Assembly: GCA_033296885.1 (NCBI GenBank)
Contig: MU863925.1
Span: 178,661-242,660 of the forward strand
Length of the DNA: 64,000 bases
Direction of reading: 5' to 3'
Origin: Triangularia verruculosa
Taxonomy: Eukaryota > Ascomycota > Sordariomycetes > Sordariales > Podosporaceae
Both the position numbers and the translations under genes were made by a program. Below the pieces are notes generated by a model. That model searched no databases. It had not been told where the DNA came from and was given only the letters and a program-made list of their open reading frames with translations. Position 1 is the stretch's first letter. Each line of letters opens with the position of its first letter. Below, in pieces: positions 12,409-24,078 of the stretch.

Positions 12409-14854
12409 ATGGACAACAAGTGGTATGCTGCCGGTGCAGGGGGAGCATCCATGGCCACCGCCGTCGCCTCCGAGATGGACTCCCGCAACAGCGCAGATCT
12501 CGGCTCCGTGCTCCACTTCGCCGGAGACGCGGCCGATCTCTCCCTTTTGGACCCCTCCTTCTTCTTTGACACTTTTGATACCCAGTTCCACGGCCATGGG
12601 ACAAAGATCATCGCGGCCCGAAATGGCGACCCGAGGCTAAATGCTTCTTTCATCAACATCAATGCTGGATCCCCATCCGCTTTCTTCCTAGAGGCTCCAC
12701 GACAGGATATCTACAACTTCGAACCCCTGGACTCGAATGTCGGGGTACCCTTTGCTGGCCCAATCATCGGCCAACCAGGCCACCTTGCTCAATGGGAAGG
12801 TCAGCCAAACAACTGTGAAGGCTTCATGACTACGGACTTCAACCCACACTTTCACCCTTTGATCGATGCTTTCTCCAGTAGCTGCACTGGCTCCAGTTCC
12901 AATTCCAGCCCCGACCCAGAAAGCCCGGTTCCTGTACAAGTGACGACATCTCCGTTGCCGTCGTCGGAGGTCCAGCAGATTGTCAGTCCCAACCCCGTCT
13001 TCCGGCTCGAGACATTGCGTCACTCCTCGATATCCGGTACCGAGATAAAGATTGAGCACAATGCCGGCCTCAGCCTGTCGCCACGACCGTCGAACCGGAA
13101 AGGCATGCCTAAAAGTTCGACAGGCTCCCTCGAGATCATCCAATACAAGCCGAGTGGGAAGCCGGATGGGCGACTTTGCAAGAAACGCCCCGCCTTTGAC
13201 GAAGTCACTACTGGAAGCAGCACGCCCCAGACACTTCGTCGAATCTCTCTGGAGGATGAGAGCGGTCAAGTGAAGGCCACCATGACTACGTTTGGGAAAC
13301 GACCGAGGATTCGGACTGCTTTTGATGAAGAAAAGCGGCAACGCACAGCCCTGGCTCGGAAGGAAGGAGTATGTGCTCGGTGCAAGAGGTCGAAGAGACA
13401 GGTTCGTGTCCCTATTAGCTGTAATGCCGTCTTGCTCCATGCCATGTATCCTGACCTGATTACCAGTGTGATCTTGCGGCGAAGGGCCTCTATGTCAGCT
13501 GCACCCTGTGTGCGTGCACCAAGATATACAAGAACGTCCCACGAATGCCCTGTTTCCGATCCAACCTGGTGGATATACTGTTTTTTCGCGCTGGTATGGG
13601 CTCTTTGTCATATCACGACTTGTCATGAGCTGACGTCTTTGTAGGTCCGGCAGCGAACGAGCCACTCTTTACGAGGCGTCTCGTCGAGTTTAAACTCGAA
13701 GATCTTTCGGCGCCAGATGTCCCTGTTCGGACTCTGAAGCTCACTCAGAAGATGGGCCACCATCGCTTGACAGTGTATGCATCTGAGTTTAGACCAGAGC
13801 CTACCGACAAGCTGTCCTACCACTGGAAGGACTCCTCTGGAAGCGCCCATGAACTACAGATGCCGCCATTTACGCTCACAAACCTGGACAAAGTACACGC
13901 GCATTTTCGCCAATACATCAACGTCGCCAAATTGTCATATCTCGAATCGCTCAGAGACCAAGAGGACAATGGCTTGACCTGGAGGACGGTTTCAACGGCA
14001 ATGGAATTTGCGCGGAGAAAGCCGGTATGTGGATAAAGCCATATATTGAACCCATTTGGCCATTCATCTAACCGCAGTAGGACTCTCTTGTCGCCGACAC
14101 CCTCGACATGTGGGCTGTTTCCCGCATGATCGAGATCCCATGGGAGATATGTGGAGAATGGGAAGACACACTTGGAATGTCGCCAGTCACGGAACCCGAG
14201 AATCCTCATAATGGCAAGATCCCAATCCCGCCAATCATGGATACTCTACTTGACCAAATCGTTATCAAAAACATCCTCAAGCCGCTGCGCGAACGCGTAA
14301 TCCAGAAGTTTGAGGCTTTGATCAGTCCACCGCAGCCGGAGGTTTGGTTCGAGGTTTACCTGACGGCTTTCGTCATCCTCAATCATATTGAGAGGCTGGC
14401 CAAACACTCTGCTTCCCATGCCAGGCTCCATAGCATGCCGGTGAGTTCCAACCTCTTGAACTCGAACTCGTAGCTGACAGCCCGGATAGACCAAGTATTC
14501 CAACACTTCGTTCCTTGAAGGCGCTTTTCATACTGCCAAGGTCATCCTCTCGCGCTTTCACTTTGTGTGCAACGGATCTGCCCCCCTGAAGCTGAATTGG
14601 AAGAAGGAGAAGACGGCGGAACTTGCCAAGCTCCAACCGGACGAGGTGGCTTTGATGGAGGAGACACAGGCCATCATACGACAAAACGGTATGCGTTTTC
14701 AGAACACTGCAAGGACCTTGAACTAACTTTGTATGCAGAGAACAAAGTTTTGAGCCTGCGGAACACACACCAATACGAAAAGCCACTCTACTGGTGCCAC
14801 CAGCTGTATTTTGAGAACTGGGACACTTCCCCGGTACATATTGTCGAGGAATGA
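12409..14854 (+). CDS. Zn2Cys6 (fungal binuclear cluster) transcription factor
   Basis: Six exons: join(12409..13401, 13467..13593, 13645..14024, 14081..14440, 14490..14688, 14739..14854), 724 aa. All five introns are 49-65 bp GT-AG and keep frame. The cluster spans the exon 1/2 junction at about residues 325-355: CARCKRSKRQ, then C, then a downstream SCTLC...C set. This fits C-x2-C-x6-C...C-x2-C with basic residues after the second Cys. The zinc cluster therefore lies mid-protein behind about 320 residues of Ser/Pro-rich, probably activating or regulatory sequence. It is followed by PCFRSNLVDILFFRAG, which introduces the C-terminal regulatory region. It should be a nuclear DNA-binding regulator with unknown targets. 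The ATG at 12409 has a good context (ACATGG); an in-frame upstream ATG at 12376 would add 11 residues. Confidence 0.85.
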
Positions 14855-15478
14855 GTGCGAATCTACAAAGGCGTTGACACTCAACAAGGAGGCTTTCATC
14901 ATGTTTTATACCCATGAAGCAATTCATCAGCAAGCGAAGGAGTTTTGGATGTAATATTGGGTAATACTTTGGAAGTGTTGATGAGGAAGGGAACTGTTGA
15001 TAGCAGGGAGACTATGGCCTATATATACGATCTGCAACAAGGACATGAGAGCGTAATTACATTGTTAATACATTGGAATATGCACAACCTTTCGAGTTAC
15101 TCCGATCCATGTCACGCGTGTGTTTGTGTTTGTCGAAGCTGGAATGACAAAGGGCCCTGAATGCTTTAGCAGTCGATTTTCTGAAAGAGTGAACTTTGTG
15201 TGTGCGGCTCAGCGAACAAACAGATCGATATTTCAATACCAGACTATCTTCAACCCGAGTTCAACGTTCTGCCATTGGATCATGCAATGCCCTTACACTC
15301 CTCACAACACTAGCAGCCGCTTGTCCATCCAGAATGCTTGAGGAGATACCTTACCGCCTCTCCTCCGACATACGATCTCTGCATGGGGACTCTACCGGCA
15401 GCAAGTATCCTTGCAGTTACCCTCACTAAAACAAATCATCAGCACCGCACAGAAAGCCGAAGGAGAAAAGCGTGAATC
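14855..15478. other. Intergenic between convergent genes
   Basis: 3' flanks of the transcription factor (+) and the small secreted peptide gene (-). No gene seen. Confidence 0.45.
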
Positions 15479-15829
15479 TTACCAAATAATGCAAGGCCCC
15501 AAGTTGTCGAGCTCCTCATTGCAGATCTTGCAAGCGTTGTCCTCCTTGTGGCAGGCGTCGCAGCTGGAATATCGGCAGGTTTCTCTCTTTTTGTTGGCTT
15601 TGGGGCTGGAGATCATGTGGTGCTTGCTCTCCGGGTTGTTGGTGGTGACACGGTCCCTGGGGGCTTTGATTGGGTTGCTGCCGGCGTAGGTGCCGTCGAG
15701 GGAGGTCTCGGTTATTTTTACCTTGTTGCTGCTGGGGAGGCGGTCTTCGGTGCTCTCGTTGGGGATGTGGAGGGTGAAGGCTGGGCTGGCGAGGAGGGTG
15801 AGGGTGGTGAGGAGGGTGGTGAGCTGCAT
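15479..15829 (-). CDS. Small secreted Cys-rich peptide precursor
   Basis: A 116-aa single-exon frame from the ATG at 15829 (MQLTTLLTTLTLLASPAFT). It has three parts. First is a signal peptide of about 18 residues. A hydrophilic pro-region of about 65 residues follows, ending in a dibasic KKR. The C-terminal 34 residues hold six cysteines spaced C-x4-C-x2-C-x6-C-x2-C-x9-C. KKR is a Kex2-type cleavage site, so the likely product is a disulfide-bonded peptide of about 34 residues released outside the cell. Possible roles are antimicrobial peptide, effector or signalling peptide; the sequence does not decide. No named family is recognised. An upstream in-frame extension to 15940 would bury the signal peptide and is rejected. 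Confidence 0.65.
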   Translation of the reverse strand: MQLTTLLTTLTLLASPAFTLHIPNESTEDRLPSSNKVKITETSLDGTYAGSNPIKAPRDRVTTNNPESKHHMISSPKANKKRETCRYSSCDACHKEDNACKICNEELDNLGPCIIW

Positions 15830-16968
15830 CTTGGCGGTTGTTGATGGATGAGCAAAGTTTTGATATGTGAGCGGTGATGAAAGTCGATGGAGGAGCGAGG
15901 GCGTCAAGGGCTTTATACTCGCGGTTTCCCCTGTGAACAAACAGTTTGAATTTCAGGTACCTGGATCTTGGACCGCACATCACACCACGGGTGGCTCGGT
16001 GCTACCCGCCTCCTGCCAAGTGTTCCCCGTGTTTCCAGTTGACTGGAATGGTGAAACTATTTTCAGGTGCCACTGTTGGGGTTCAATGGACCCTTCCCCA
16101 TGCTAACTCTTGCACAAAAAGACCTTCCCCGCTAGGGTTGTGTGCGGCGAAAGGATTAATCGCGTGACTGTTGGTACACTGGTGACCAGGAATTACTTTC
16201 ACATTAATAACAACTCATTGACTGCCAGTTGTCCCTGGTCACCGTCCAGTGAGATATCAACCTATCCGTTACCTACCGTCACACTGGCCCTGCGTGGCAT
16301 TTCAAGTCTCAATCTCGTGTTGAGAGAGATCTCACACCAGAATCCACGTAAGCATGGCCACGATCAGCTTGATAGTTCTTGTTCTGATCGGCCTGACTAG
16401 GTAGGGTCTGGTGTCTGAAAACGGCCAAGGAGCGGAAAAGAGCGGTAGGTAAGTGACTAGCCAGCGTTTAAGAGAGTCATGCACAAGCGTCAAACGCCTC
16501 TGAACGAAGACGGAAGTGGTCAAGATGAGGTGGAATATGGGCCGCCTATTATATCCGAGTCCCGAGGAAGAGGCCACATGCTCAAGAGTGGCAATTAATT
16601 GTTGACAGCTCATGGATGCCAGGATAATAGCTCTATCGAAATAACCAAAACCATAGAGTAAATTAGATAGTCCTTTATATCAAGGCATACCTATAAGACT
16701 ACTTTGATCACCAGTTCCTCCCAACACAAGCGGTACGCTACCGTTCAGGTGACCATCAAATTCCCGCGTGGGAAGTCTCGTCATTTCCTACGGATCCCAC
16801 TTTGACAAACAGCTGCTGCGTGGCTAGGAAAGCCCATCGGTTTGGCCTACATCCGACTGCTGGAACACGATCTTAAAAATATTGCCAGGACATTAAGGGC
16901 CCGAACTTTGTTTTTTTTCGCCTGTTCACCACGTAAATCCATCCACAAGAGCATCGCCGATGTGGTGC
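15830..16968. other. Intergenic, nothing recognised
   Basis: Upstream region of the secreted-peptide gene and flank of the decayed hydrolase. No coding frame is supported. Confidence 0.4.
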
Positions 16969-18304
16969 TTAAGTCTCCAGTCCCTCGCCCTTCTCGTTCA
17001 GATAAATCCCGATCGCAAACCCATTTGAGCGGAACTTGTACACACCCGAGTAAACCTGCAAAGACCGGAGCCTGCCCATTCACCATGGCCCTTCTTAACT
17101 CTTATGTCAACATCCAGTGTCTCCGGCATCTCCTATGTACTAAGAGCGCAGCAGCGGCTTTAGCAGATTCCACCACGTCGTGGTTTTCCAGAGAGGCCAG
17201 GATCGCCTCTAAGACCGCTGTCACATTTCGGTCAATCGGATCAGCCAATCCAATAGAGTTGGTCACAACAGGGATTGCGATTCCATCATCTGGTATCAAC
17301 ACAAAGGTGGTTGTGTATCCTGCCATGCTTAAGCAGTTGCCGTTATATCCGAAGCCGAGGGTGGCGGGGAGCATGATGTATGTTGTCCCATGGCCGTATC
17401 TCCTGCCGGGTTGACAATTGTTTGATCTGATAATATGGCAGCCCAGCTGTTCGCGGGAGAGCTTGAGTGGTGACTTCGCATGAGTGTCCTCTTTGATCTG
17501 ATCCCCCTCATCCATATAGTACGCCTGTATGGACCCCTTCCCGTACTTTAGTAGTTCATTGGCAGGTGTTAGGATGCACTGTGCTCTGGAAAAGGCACTT
17601 CTATCCCATATTTTCGGCTGCTCAAACTCGAAAGCTGTTCTATCATTCAAGGAAGCATATAGAGTAGCCAAGCCAGCTGACGAGGATGAAGGCAGTCGAG
17701 TTATGGAATGGTTCATCCCTAGCGGTGCCAAGATCCTGTCCTCAATGAACTGCTCATATGATACTCCGGTAGCCTTCTCAATGATCTTACCGAGAAGATC
17801 ATAGTTCCAGTTCCTGTACCGATACCAGCGCAAGTACTTCCACTTGAGGTAGGGTGTTGAAATAATGCACAGTGTCCGAGCCATTGATCGAAAGGTCGCC
17901 TTGCGCTCCATATCACCACCGGTTGGAGAAACCCATGCCGGTCTGATGGATGAGAAAGTCATGAGTCGTGGATTTCTGAGAAACCACCGGGGATGGAGTG
18001 TTCACCTCAGGCAAAAGCAGCTTGACGGGGCTGTCCAAGCTAAGCTTTCCCTCATCGACAAGCAAATCAATAACAGAGGCCGTGAACATTTTGGTGACTG
18101 AAGCGGCTCCATAAGGGGTATCAGAGCTCGGGGGTTGCTTGGTGTTGACGTCTTTGAATCCCAGATTGAGCGCAAGACCGAAGATCCGTTGATGCCCACG
18201 CCGATGGAGGCCTCTGGCGCACCACCGGCCCGTAAAGCCTGTTCAAAAACTGGTGCGAGCTCTTACAAGCGGCCAATCAAGATTGCTTGGTTTCTGTAAG
18301 ACAT
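16969..18304 (-). pseudogene. Decayed beta-lactamase-fold (penicillin-binding-like) serine hydrolase
   Basis: Family text is split over frames. From an ATG at 18304 there is an early TAA, then ELAPVFEQALRAGGAPEASIGVG. A shift follows to FGLALNLGFKDVNT...YGAASVTKMFTA, where SVTK is the catalytic S-x-x-K motif. A TGA interrupts the segment after HQTGMGFSNRW. Another shift leads to NWNYDLLGKIIEKATG and APLGMNHS. The C-terminal domain (VYSGVYKFRSNGF...GEGLET, natural stop at 16969) is again in a different frame from the preceding stop at 17102. At least two stops and three frame changes cannot all be explained by introns with usable signals. The intact relatives are secreted or cytosolic class C beta-lactamase-like hydrolases. 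Confident as a relic; the exact boundaries are approximate. Confidence 0.75.
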
Positions 18305-18707
18305 AGCTTCAGGTGGATGTTGTCTTTCGTGTTGGATTCCGGTTGAAGTAATGTTCTTTTTGCAAAATCATGAAAGGATTGTCTGGAGGCAGCCGCTCCA
18401 GGGCGGACATGGCTGAGATAACAAGTGCCTAGTACCTAGGTTGCGAGAGCAAACCGAAGGTTGGTAAGTATCCACCTTAAAATGCAAGATCTCATATGGC
18501 TATGCCGCTTCCTCTAGTATTGACATCAAGACATGGGTCCGACAGCTTGCAATATCAGCTTGAGAATCGAAAATTTTCAGCAGCAACACTTCGTTGTCAT
18601 GCTGGTGACTCATGTAATGCCACTGAACTCCTTCTTGGTAAAGCATAAAATATGTCGGGCCATGGTAAGTGCGGCAGATACGGTCTACCTCGACGAAGCT
18701 ACCTTAC
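18305..18707. other. Gap between two gene relics
   Basis: No coding signal. A CCTAGTACCTAGG motif lies at about 18428-18440, one of the GGTA/TACC micro-repeats of this window. Confidence 0.4.
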
Positions 18708-19163
18708 CTAGGTACCGGCACCCGCAGGTGAAGGTGAAGTGTCAAGTGAAAGGGGAGTCAAACCACGAAAATGTTGGTTGATTCTGAACTGGCAATCCGG
18801 CAAAACATACTCCTCCCGTAAACGGCCTTTTAACCCGCTTTCTGACTTTCCCAGCCTCCCACGACCAAAATAGAACCAAGGCTTTTTATTAAAGCTGACG
18901 GTCGCGGTGTAAAAGTCTTCCGAGTCTTGATGAAATGGGTCGGGGCAGAATGAGTGGACTCGGATATCACTTCTGTCGAGATCGAGTGACTTGGAAAGAT
19001 GGGTGGCGAAAGTTTCATGACCGTGGTCTTTGGGTATCTGGAGAATTCGAAATTTTTCGAAACTATTGAAAGAAGGCTTGTTGTCGTCTGCAACCATGAC
19101 GTCTCGGGGAATCGGGCCGGAGGAATCCATGTCGGCGTGATTTTGCGTTTCGACGTCTTCCAT
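18708..19163 (-). pseudogene. Truncated N-terminal fragment of a fungal NLR/lipase-NACHT-type protein
   Basis: A 151-aa frame starting MEDVETQNHADMD at 19163. The core FRILQIPKDH...DIRVHSF and the end INQHFRGLTPLS resemble the small N-terminal region that precedes an alpha/beta-hydrolase and then NACHT or similar domains in many fungal NLR-like genes, where ...HFxGLTPLN leads into the hydrolase. Here the resemblance stops at that point and the frame ends 18 codons later. No hydrolase, NACHT or repeat sequence follows on this strand. The end coincides with a GGTACCTAGGTAAGG micro-repeat (18700-18716). It could be expressed as a short protein, but truncation is the simpler reading. Confidence 0.5.
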
Positions 19164-19459
19164 TGAGTCGGGAGATTTACGTTTTGAATGGCATCCAAGG
19201 ACGCAGCGACCGACAAAAAAAGATGAGGGGTAGGTAGGTAAGGACAAAACAACCTGAGGGAATTTCGCCCCAGCAAGCAAAAGAATTGGGTGTTATCTTG
19301 ATCGGGGTTACGGTCATTAAAAGCGAGACGAATAGTGGACCTCTTGAAGTTGAACCCACAACGAGATGCTGCGAGTCTCTGAGCACGCTTTCAAGAAGAA
19401 TTGACATAGAAACATTACCCGTAAAGCCTACAAGAAACACCGTGACTTCTTCCAATCTT

Positions 19460-22400
19460 CTACACACTTATGTACCGAGGAATCCGCATTCCCAGATCCC
19501 CTTGGTCCGAAATATACATATCCGGCTTTGGTTTCCCCGTTTTAGCACCAGCGCTTTCAAGAAGAGTGCAAATCTCGTTGGAGCCCTGTTGCCTTGCGAT
19601 GTCGAGTGGTGTGTAGCCCGCCTCATCTTGCCGACTCAATTCTGCCAAGTTCCCCTTGTATCTTTCTAACAAGGCCTGAACAAGGTCAGTCTTATCGCCT
19701 GCAACTGCCATGTGAATGGGTGTCAGTCCGTTAGCGTCACTCCAGGTACTCATGTCTCCCATCAACTCAGAATTATCAGGCGGAAACAATTCAAGGATTT
19801 CTTTCCTTCCTGACCAAACTGCAAAGTGGAAGTAGGTCAACCTGAGTTGCAAACGCCGCTTGTAATCCTCAGCCTTCCAATGTTCCTGCACAATTGCCAA
19901 TATGGCTCTAGATGCCTCCACGTGTCCTTCAACAATGGCTCCGTGTAGTGGTGTGAATCCTATATGATCCGCCTGATCGAACCACTTTTTCTCGTTCCCG
20001 AAACCCTTGAGTCTCTCGATGTGACTTGCCAGGCCTGCCTCTGCCGCGCCGTGAAGCGGTGTCGACAATTCCATAGTCAACTGAATGTTGTAGTCGTCCG
20101 ACTTGCTGTTCCTCAAAATATGGTCTAACAGAGGACCAGAATCAGGATTCTTTGCCGCATAATGCAACGGTGTCCATCCCATCATGTCAGGAGCGGTAAC
20201 CAGGCTTGGGTCATTCTCCATAATGTTCAGAGCAGCCAAAAAGCGTGCATCTGAGTCGGAGCTCATCAACGCCGCAGTATAATGTAGCACCGTCCATCCC
20301 CATATGTCTCTCTCGCTGATATTATCTCCTGCCGCTCGCGCCGCATCAATCTCTTCTTGGGATCCGTTTATGAAGGCCTCGTGCAGTCTACTATGCTCGC
20401 AACGCTGTAGCATACGACGGTGGTAGTTGTCTTTCCCCTTTACGTTTGTAAACAGGGGCCAATCGCGAATGAAATGAGACTGGTCGAAACGACTCTGCCA
20501 GTCGTAGGACAGCACCCAATCAATGAGATAACGCTTGGACATTTGGTAACTCCAGTTCTCAACTGCACGGGCAACCTCCTTGGAGTACGGTAGCCGGAAC
20601 TGTCTCAGCTGTCGAAACCGGGGATATTGAAAGAAATTCCCTTCATTTCCGTAAAAGTCGGCAAAGTATTTGTTCGGTATTAAATTGACACAGCTCCATA
20701 GTAATGCACATATCCGCCTCGTCAGAGCACCCCGGACATATACTGGCGCGTACTCGAAATGCATGAACTCATTCTCCATCCGAGTCAAGAGCCGGATTAT
20801 GACCTCGTCGAGACGTCGATTGTGGTTGCTTTCTCTCAACACGTCCCGTAGACTCATCTCAGGCTCAGCAAGCTTCTTCGATCTGCTGAGTGCCGGAATG
20901 ATTGCAAAGTATGACTCTCCCGGTGTAAAGAGCTGGATGTCTTGCAAGTATTGAACCAATTCCGTGATCGTGTTGTTGCTCAAGGTTCCAGTCAACTGGC
21001 TGGTATTGGCCTTATTTTCCCACCAGCTCAACTGATCATTCGGTAACTTGGGAATGACTTTAAATAGCTCTTGCAAGAATACTGCGTAAATGTGCTGTGT
21101 GTATAATGAGGTCAAAGATGTCGTCACCTCTGCCGCTATGACCATCGACTTCCCCGGTTGTTTAAAGCTCCACAGCCTCTCCACCGCATAGTCGCTGGAA
21201 CTGGTACTGCTACCAAACCCAACAACATGATGTTTGTCAATTCTCCGGCGACCTGACGGTAGAGAATTGGCAGTTGATTCATCGTCGCTGGTGTCAAGAA
21301 CAGTGGAGTCAGTCGGTGACCCCTGAGATGAACTCTCAAGGCGCTCTGCGACCACAACTGAAGAGGCGAGATATGGAGGAATCCAGTAATACAGGTCTTT
21401 GACGAGACCTTTTGACCATGAATCAAACAGAATGAGACTGGAATGTGTGGTAAGTGACCGGTCATCGTCGTCCCCTGTCTTGGAGTCCGATAAGTCACTG
21501 CAAGGGGTATTGCTTGTCCGAGAGCTGACTGAGAAAAGCCACAGTGACAGTGCTGCTTCAAGACTATAAGTCAATTGCGTAGCGTCCCATTTTCCTTGTC
21601 TCTTCTGTACCTGCATCTCAATTGTTCCGGCGTTGAAGGCGTGGTGCTGCCATATGAATTCCTCTTTGTCTTTAAGCAGCAAATCCAATGTTTTCTCAAT
21701 TGCTCTGGTGAGGCTGATGGCTTCCGCAGCCCCAACCCGAGGCCAACTGGATGGCAGACCAGCCAATTTAGCAAAGCTTGCCCTTGTCTGAAATAACCCC
21801 TGGAAGTTGGGTTGGATAGGCAGCTCAGGACCTTTCTCTTCGTTGGCGGATGAGGTTGAAGACCCATCACCTACAGCCAAGACCTTCTCCAATTCTCCGC
21901 AAGGCCCAAGATGAGTAGCAACCCAGTCAAGCTCAAAGCCGGGATCCAGAGGGATCGCATGAAAGGATATGGTAGATTCTCTGCGGGCCCAGGCCCGGAT
22001 AGCCGTCATGGCCAGCGTTGCGAGTAGCTGAGCGAGTGCGGCAGACCAACCCATACCACGAAGGCCGATGAACTGCGCGATGAAGCCCAGGAGCCCAATG
22101 GAGACTCCGATAGTCGTTTCAGTCTGGCGGAAGGCTTCAAGTCCCCCATTGGTAGGCCGACCCTGGTCCGCCTTTTTATCTGTGCTGCCGGTGTTTGCTC
22201 GCCGAGAGGTTGTCAAGAAAAAAGGGTTCTTGTCCACATATAGTGCATACGATCCAAATGTTTGATCGTTGACAGTAGATGACCGTTGGATCCAAAGCAA
22301 GCGCGCGCTGGTCTTGTCTGTCGCGTTGAAGACCGTTTCTCTGGTGCTTGACTCGACTACGTGGGAGCAAAGAATGAGTCCGACGACTAACAACACGGTC

Positions 22401-23305
22401 CCAATGAGGGTACAGGGGAAGGCGTAGCGGTCAATCTGCTCGTCGTCCTTCAATAGAAGAGATCCCGGCTCGTGAGGCCAGTAGGCGGCCCAACCACAGA
22501 ATGCAAGCACCGCGAGCTGGAGCATCGTTCCAAATGCAGCCAACACTTTGAGTTCGTATCTCCTAGCCCCGTAGATATTTAGATCGATATTTGGAGCTGC
22601 ATCAGAATCCTCCAAGAGGATGACGGACTCTGACGGCTTACCACTCGACTCTTCAAGCTTGAGCGGTGGTTTGCAGTGCGCCGTGTTGTTCAAGTTTATC
22701 ACCTTTGCCTCGTGTCGGTTCGGTGATAATGTGGCGAGGAAGGATCCAATGAAACTTTTTGAAGAGGCCTCTGGTGGTGCTCGGTACTTGAGTACTGATC
22801 CCACCACATTCGTGTTCGCAGGTGATGAAGAGGGCATGATGATGAACTGATGGACAGGACCCTTTCCAGCCACGCGTACCAGGCCTTGACCATTCCATAG
22901 CTCGCTGACATCACTTGAGGTCGACGACATGAGCTCCATCTCGGCGCCGGCAAGTGGTTCCCGACCCCTTCCAATAATACTCTTCATCCATAACGGACCG
23001 GCAACGCGAATAGAGGCGACGATGATGGTGATAATGCCGAGGGGTGCCATTGCTAAGATGATGTTATCTGCCCATCCCATTGACCCAGTCATGAACTGGT
23101 TGGTCACGCGTTCACCGAAAAGTGAAAGGAGCCTGTTCTTATTAGCATTAATGTCGGCGAGTAGACTAAAGGACATTTAGGGTCCAACATACGGCCCAAG
23201 ATCACTGATTATGTTGTTAGTGAAGTCTTCCGCAGTGTTTGCAGTGACTACCAGCCCTGCAGGCAAGCATGCCCACAGGAGCAGTAGATTCCACATAGTC
23301 GTCAT
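19460..23305 (-). CDS. Large membrane protein with C-terminal ankyrin repeats
   Basis: Two exons, complement(join(19460..23132, 23193..23305)), 1261 aa. Exon 1 encodes a signal-like N-terminus (MTTMWNLLLLWACLPAGLVVTANTAEDFTN, given here in part) ending LGP. A 60-bp intron (GTATGT...AACAG) joins it to LLSLFGERVTNQF. This rejoining matches a widespread fungal family whose next element is MGWADNIILAMAPLG. Hydrophobic helices lie near residues 65-85, 240-290 and 365-410. A large central region without a named domain follows. About the last 330 residues contain ankyrin units (GWTVLHYTA, GWTPLHYAA, GFTPLHGAI, GLTPIHMAV, GYTPLDIAR). Such proteins are amplified in filamentous fungi and are suspected of roles in non-self recognition, but that is inference. 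It may sense at a membrane, with ankyrins in the cytosol. Confidence 0.8.
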
Positions 23306-24078
23306 GCTGTGTGAAACGGGCAAGTAGATGCTCAATCTGATAAACAGTAGTAAAGGACTGAAATTAAACAGGTTCAGAGACCCCCGTTAAAATCGGCACG
23401 AGTAGGAAGAGTCGAAGTAGACCAGATATAGATATGCCAAACCATTATCTGAACCATGTGGATTGCCTGCATGCTGTCTGATATGATGTCAAAGCTCCAA
23501 CGGGGATCATTCAGCTCGCTTCAGGGGGGTCGGGTTGCCCCGTTCAGGAAGAAGGCTTGAAAACGAGCGATAGCAACAAAGTGGCTGCCGCCTATTGGTT
23601 CCGAAACCTGCACAGCTGCATCTGACGGGGGCTGATGAGCGAAGTGGCTGCTGCAGGGAGGCAAGAAAGACGACTTCAATTGGGCTCCTTTGCCGGCCGG
23701 CAGTAAGAAAAAACAAGAAATTCGATGAAGCGCACAAGTCTCTGATCTTGCTGTCTTTTAGACCAACCTCCAGTCTTAAAAGATGTGTTCGATGACGTTC
23801 AGATCAGGATTAGGGTTAGGGTAACCCCTGGATCACCCCTGAGACCCCTGAAACCATGGTACCTAGTCAACAAAGCACAAAACTTCCAAAAAAAGTCATG
23901 TCATTGATTCGTAAAACTACTGGAGATAAAGTCATATAACAAAACAAGAAATCCTCGTGTTACTCCTGCATAATTCCCATTTCCCGCACTAGTTAGAAAC
24001 AAGACGCAAAAGCCAAAAGACAAAACAGCGAGTGACCAGCACCAAAACCATCCCGCCAAAAGATCGCATCCGATACAA
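23306..24078. other. Intergenic with a short telomere-like tract
   Basis: The sequence at 23810..23822 holds two tandem TTAGGG units. No gene is supported. A third CCCTGA-like stretch follows but is not telomeric. Confidence 0.4.
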
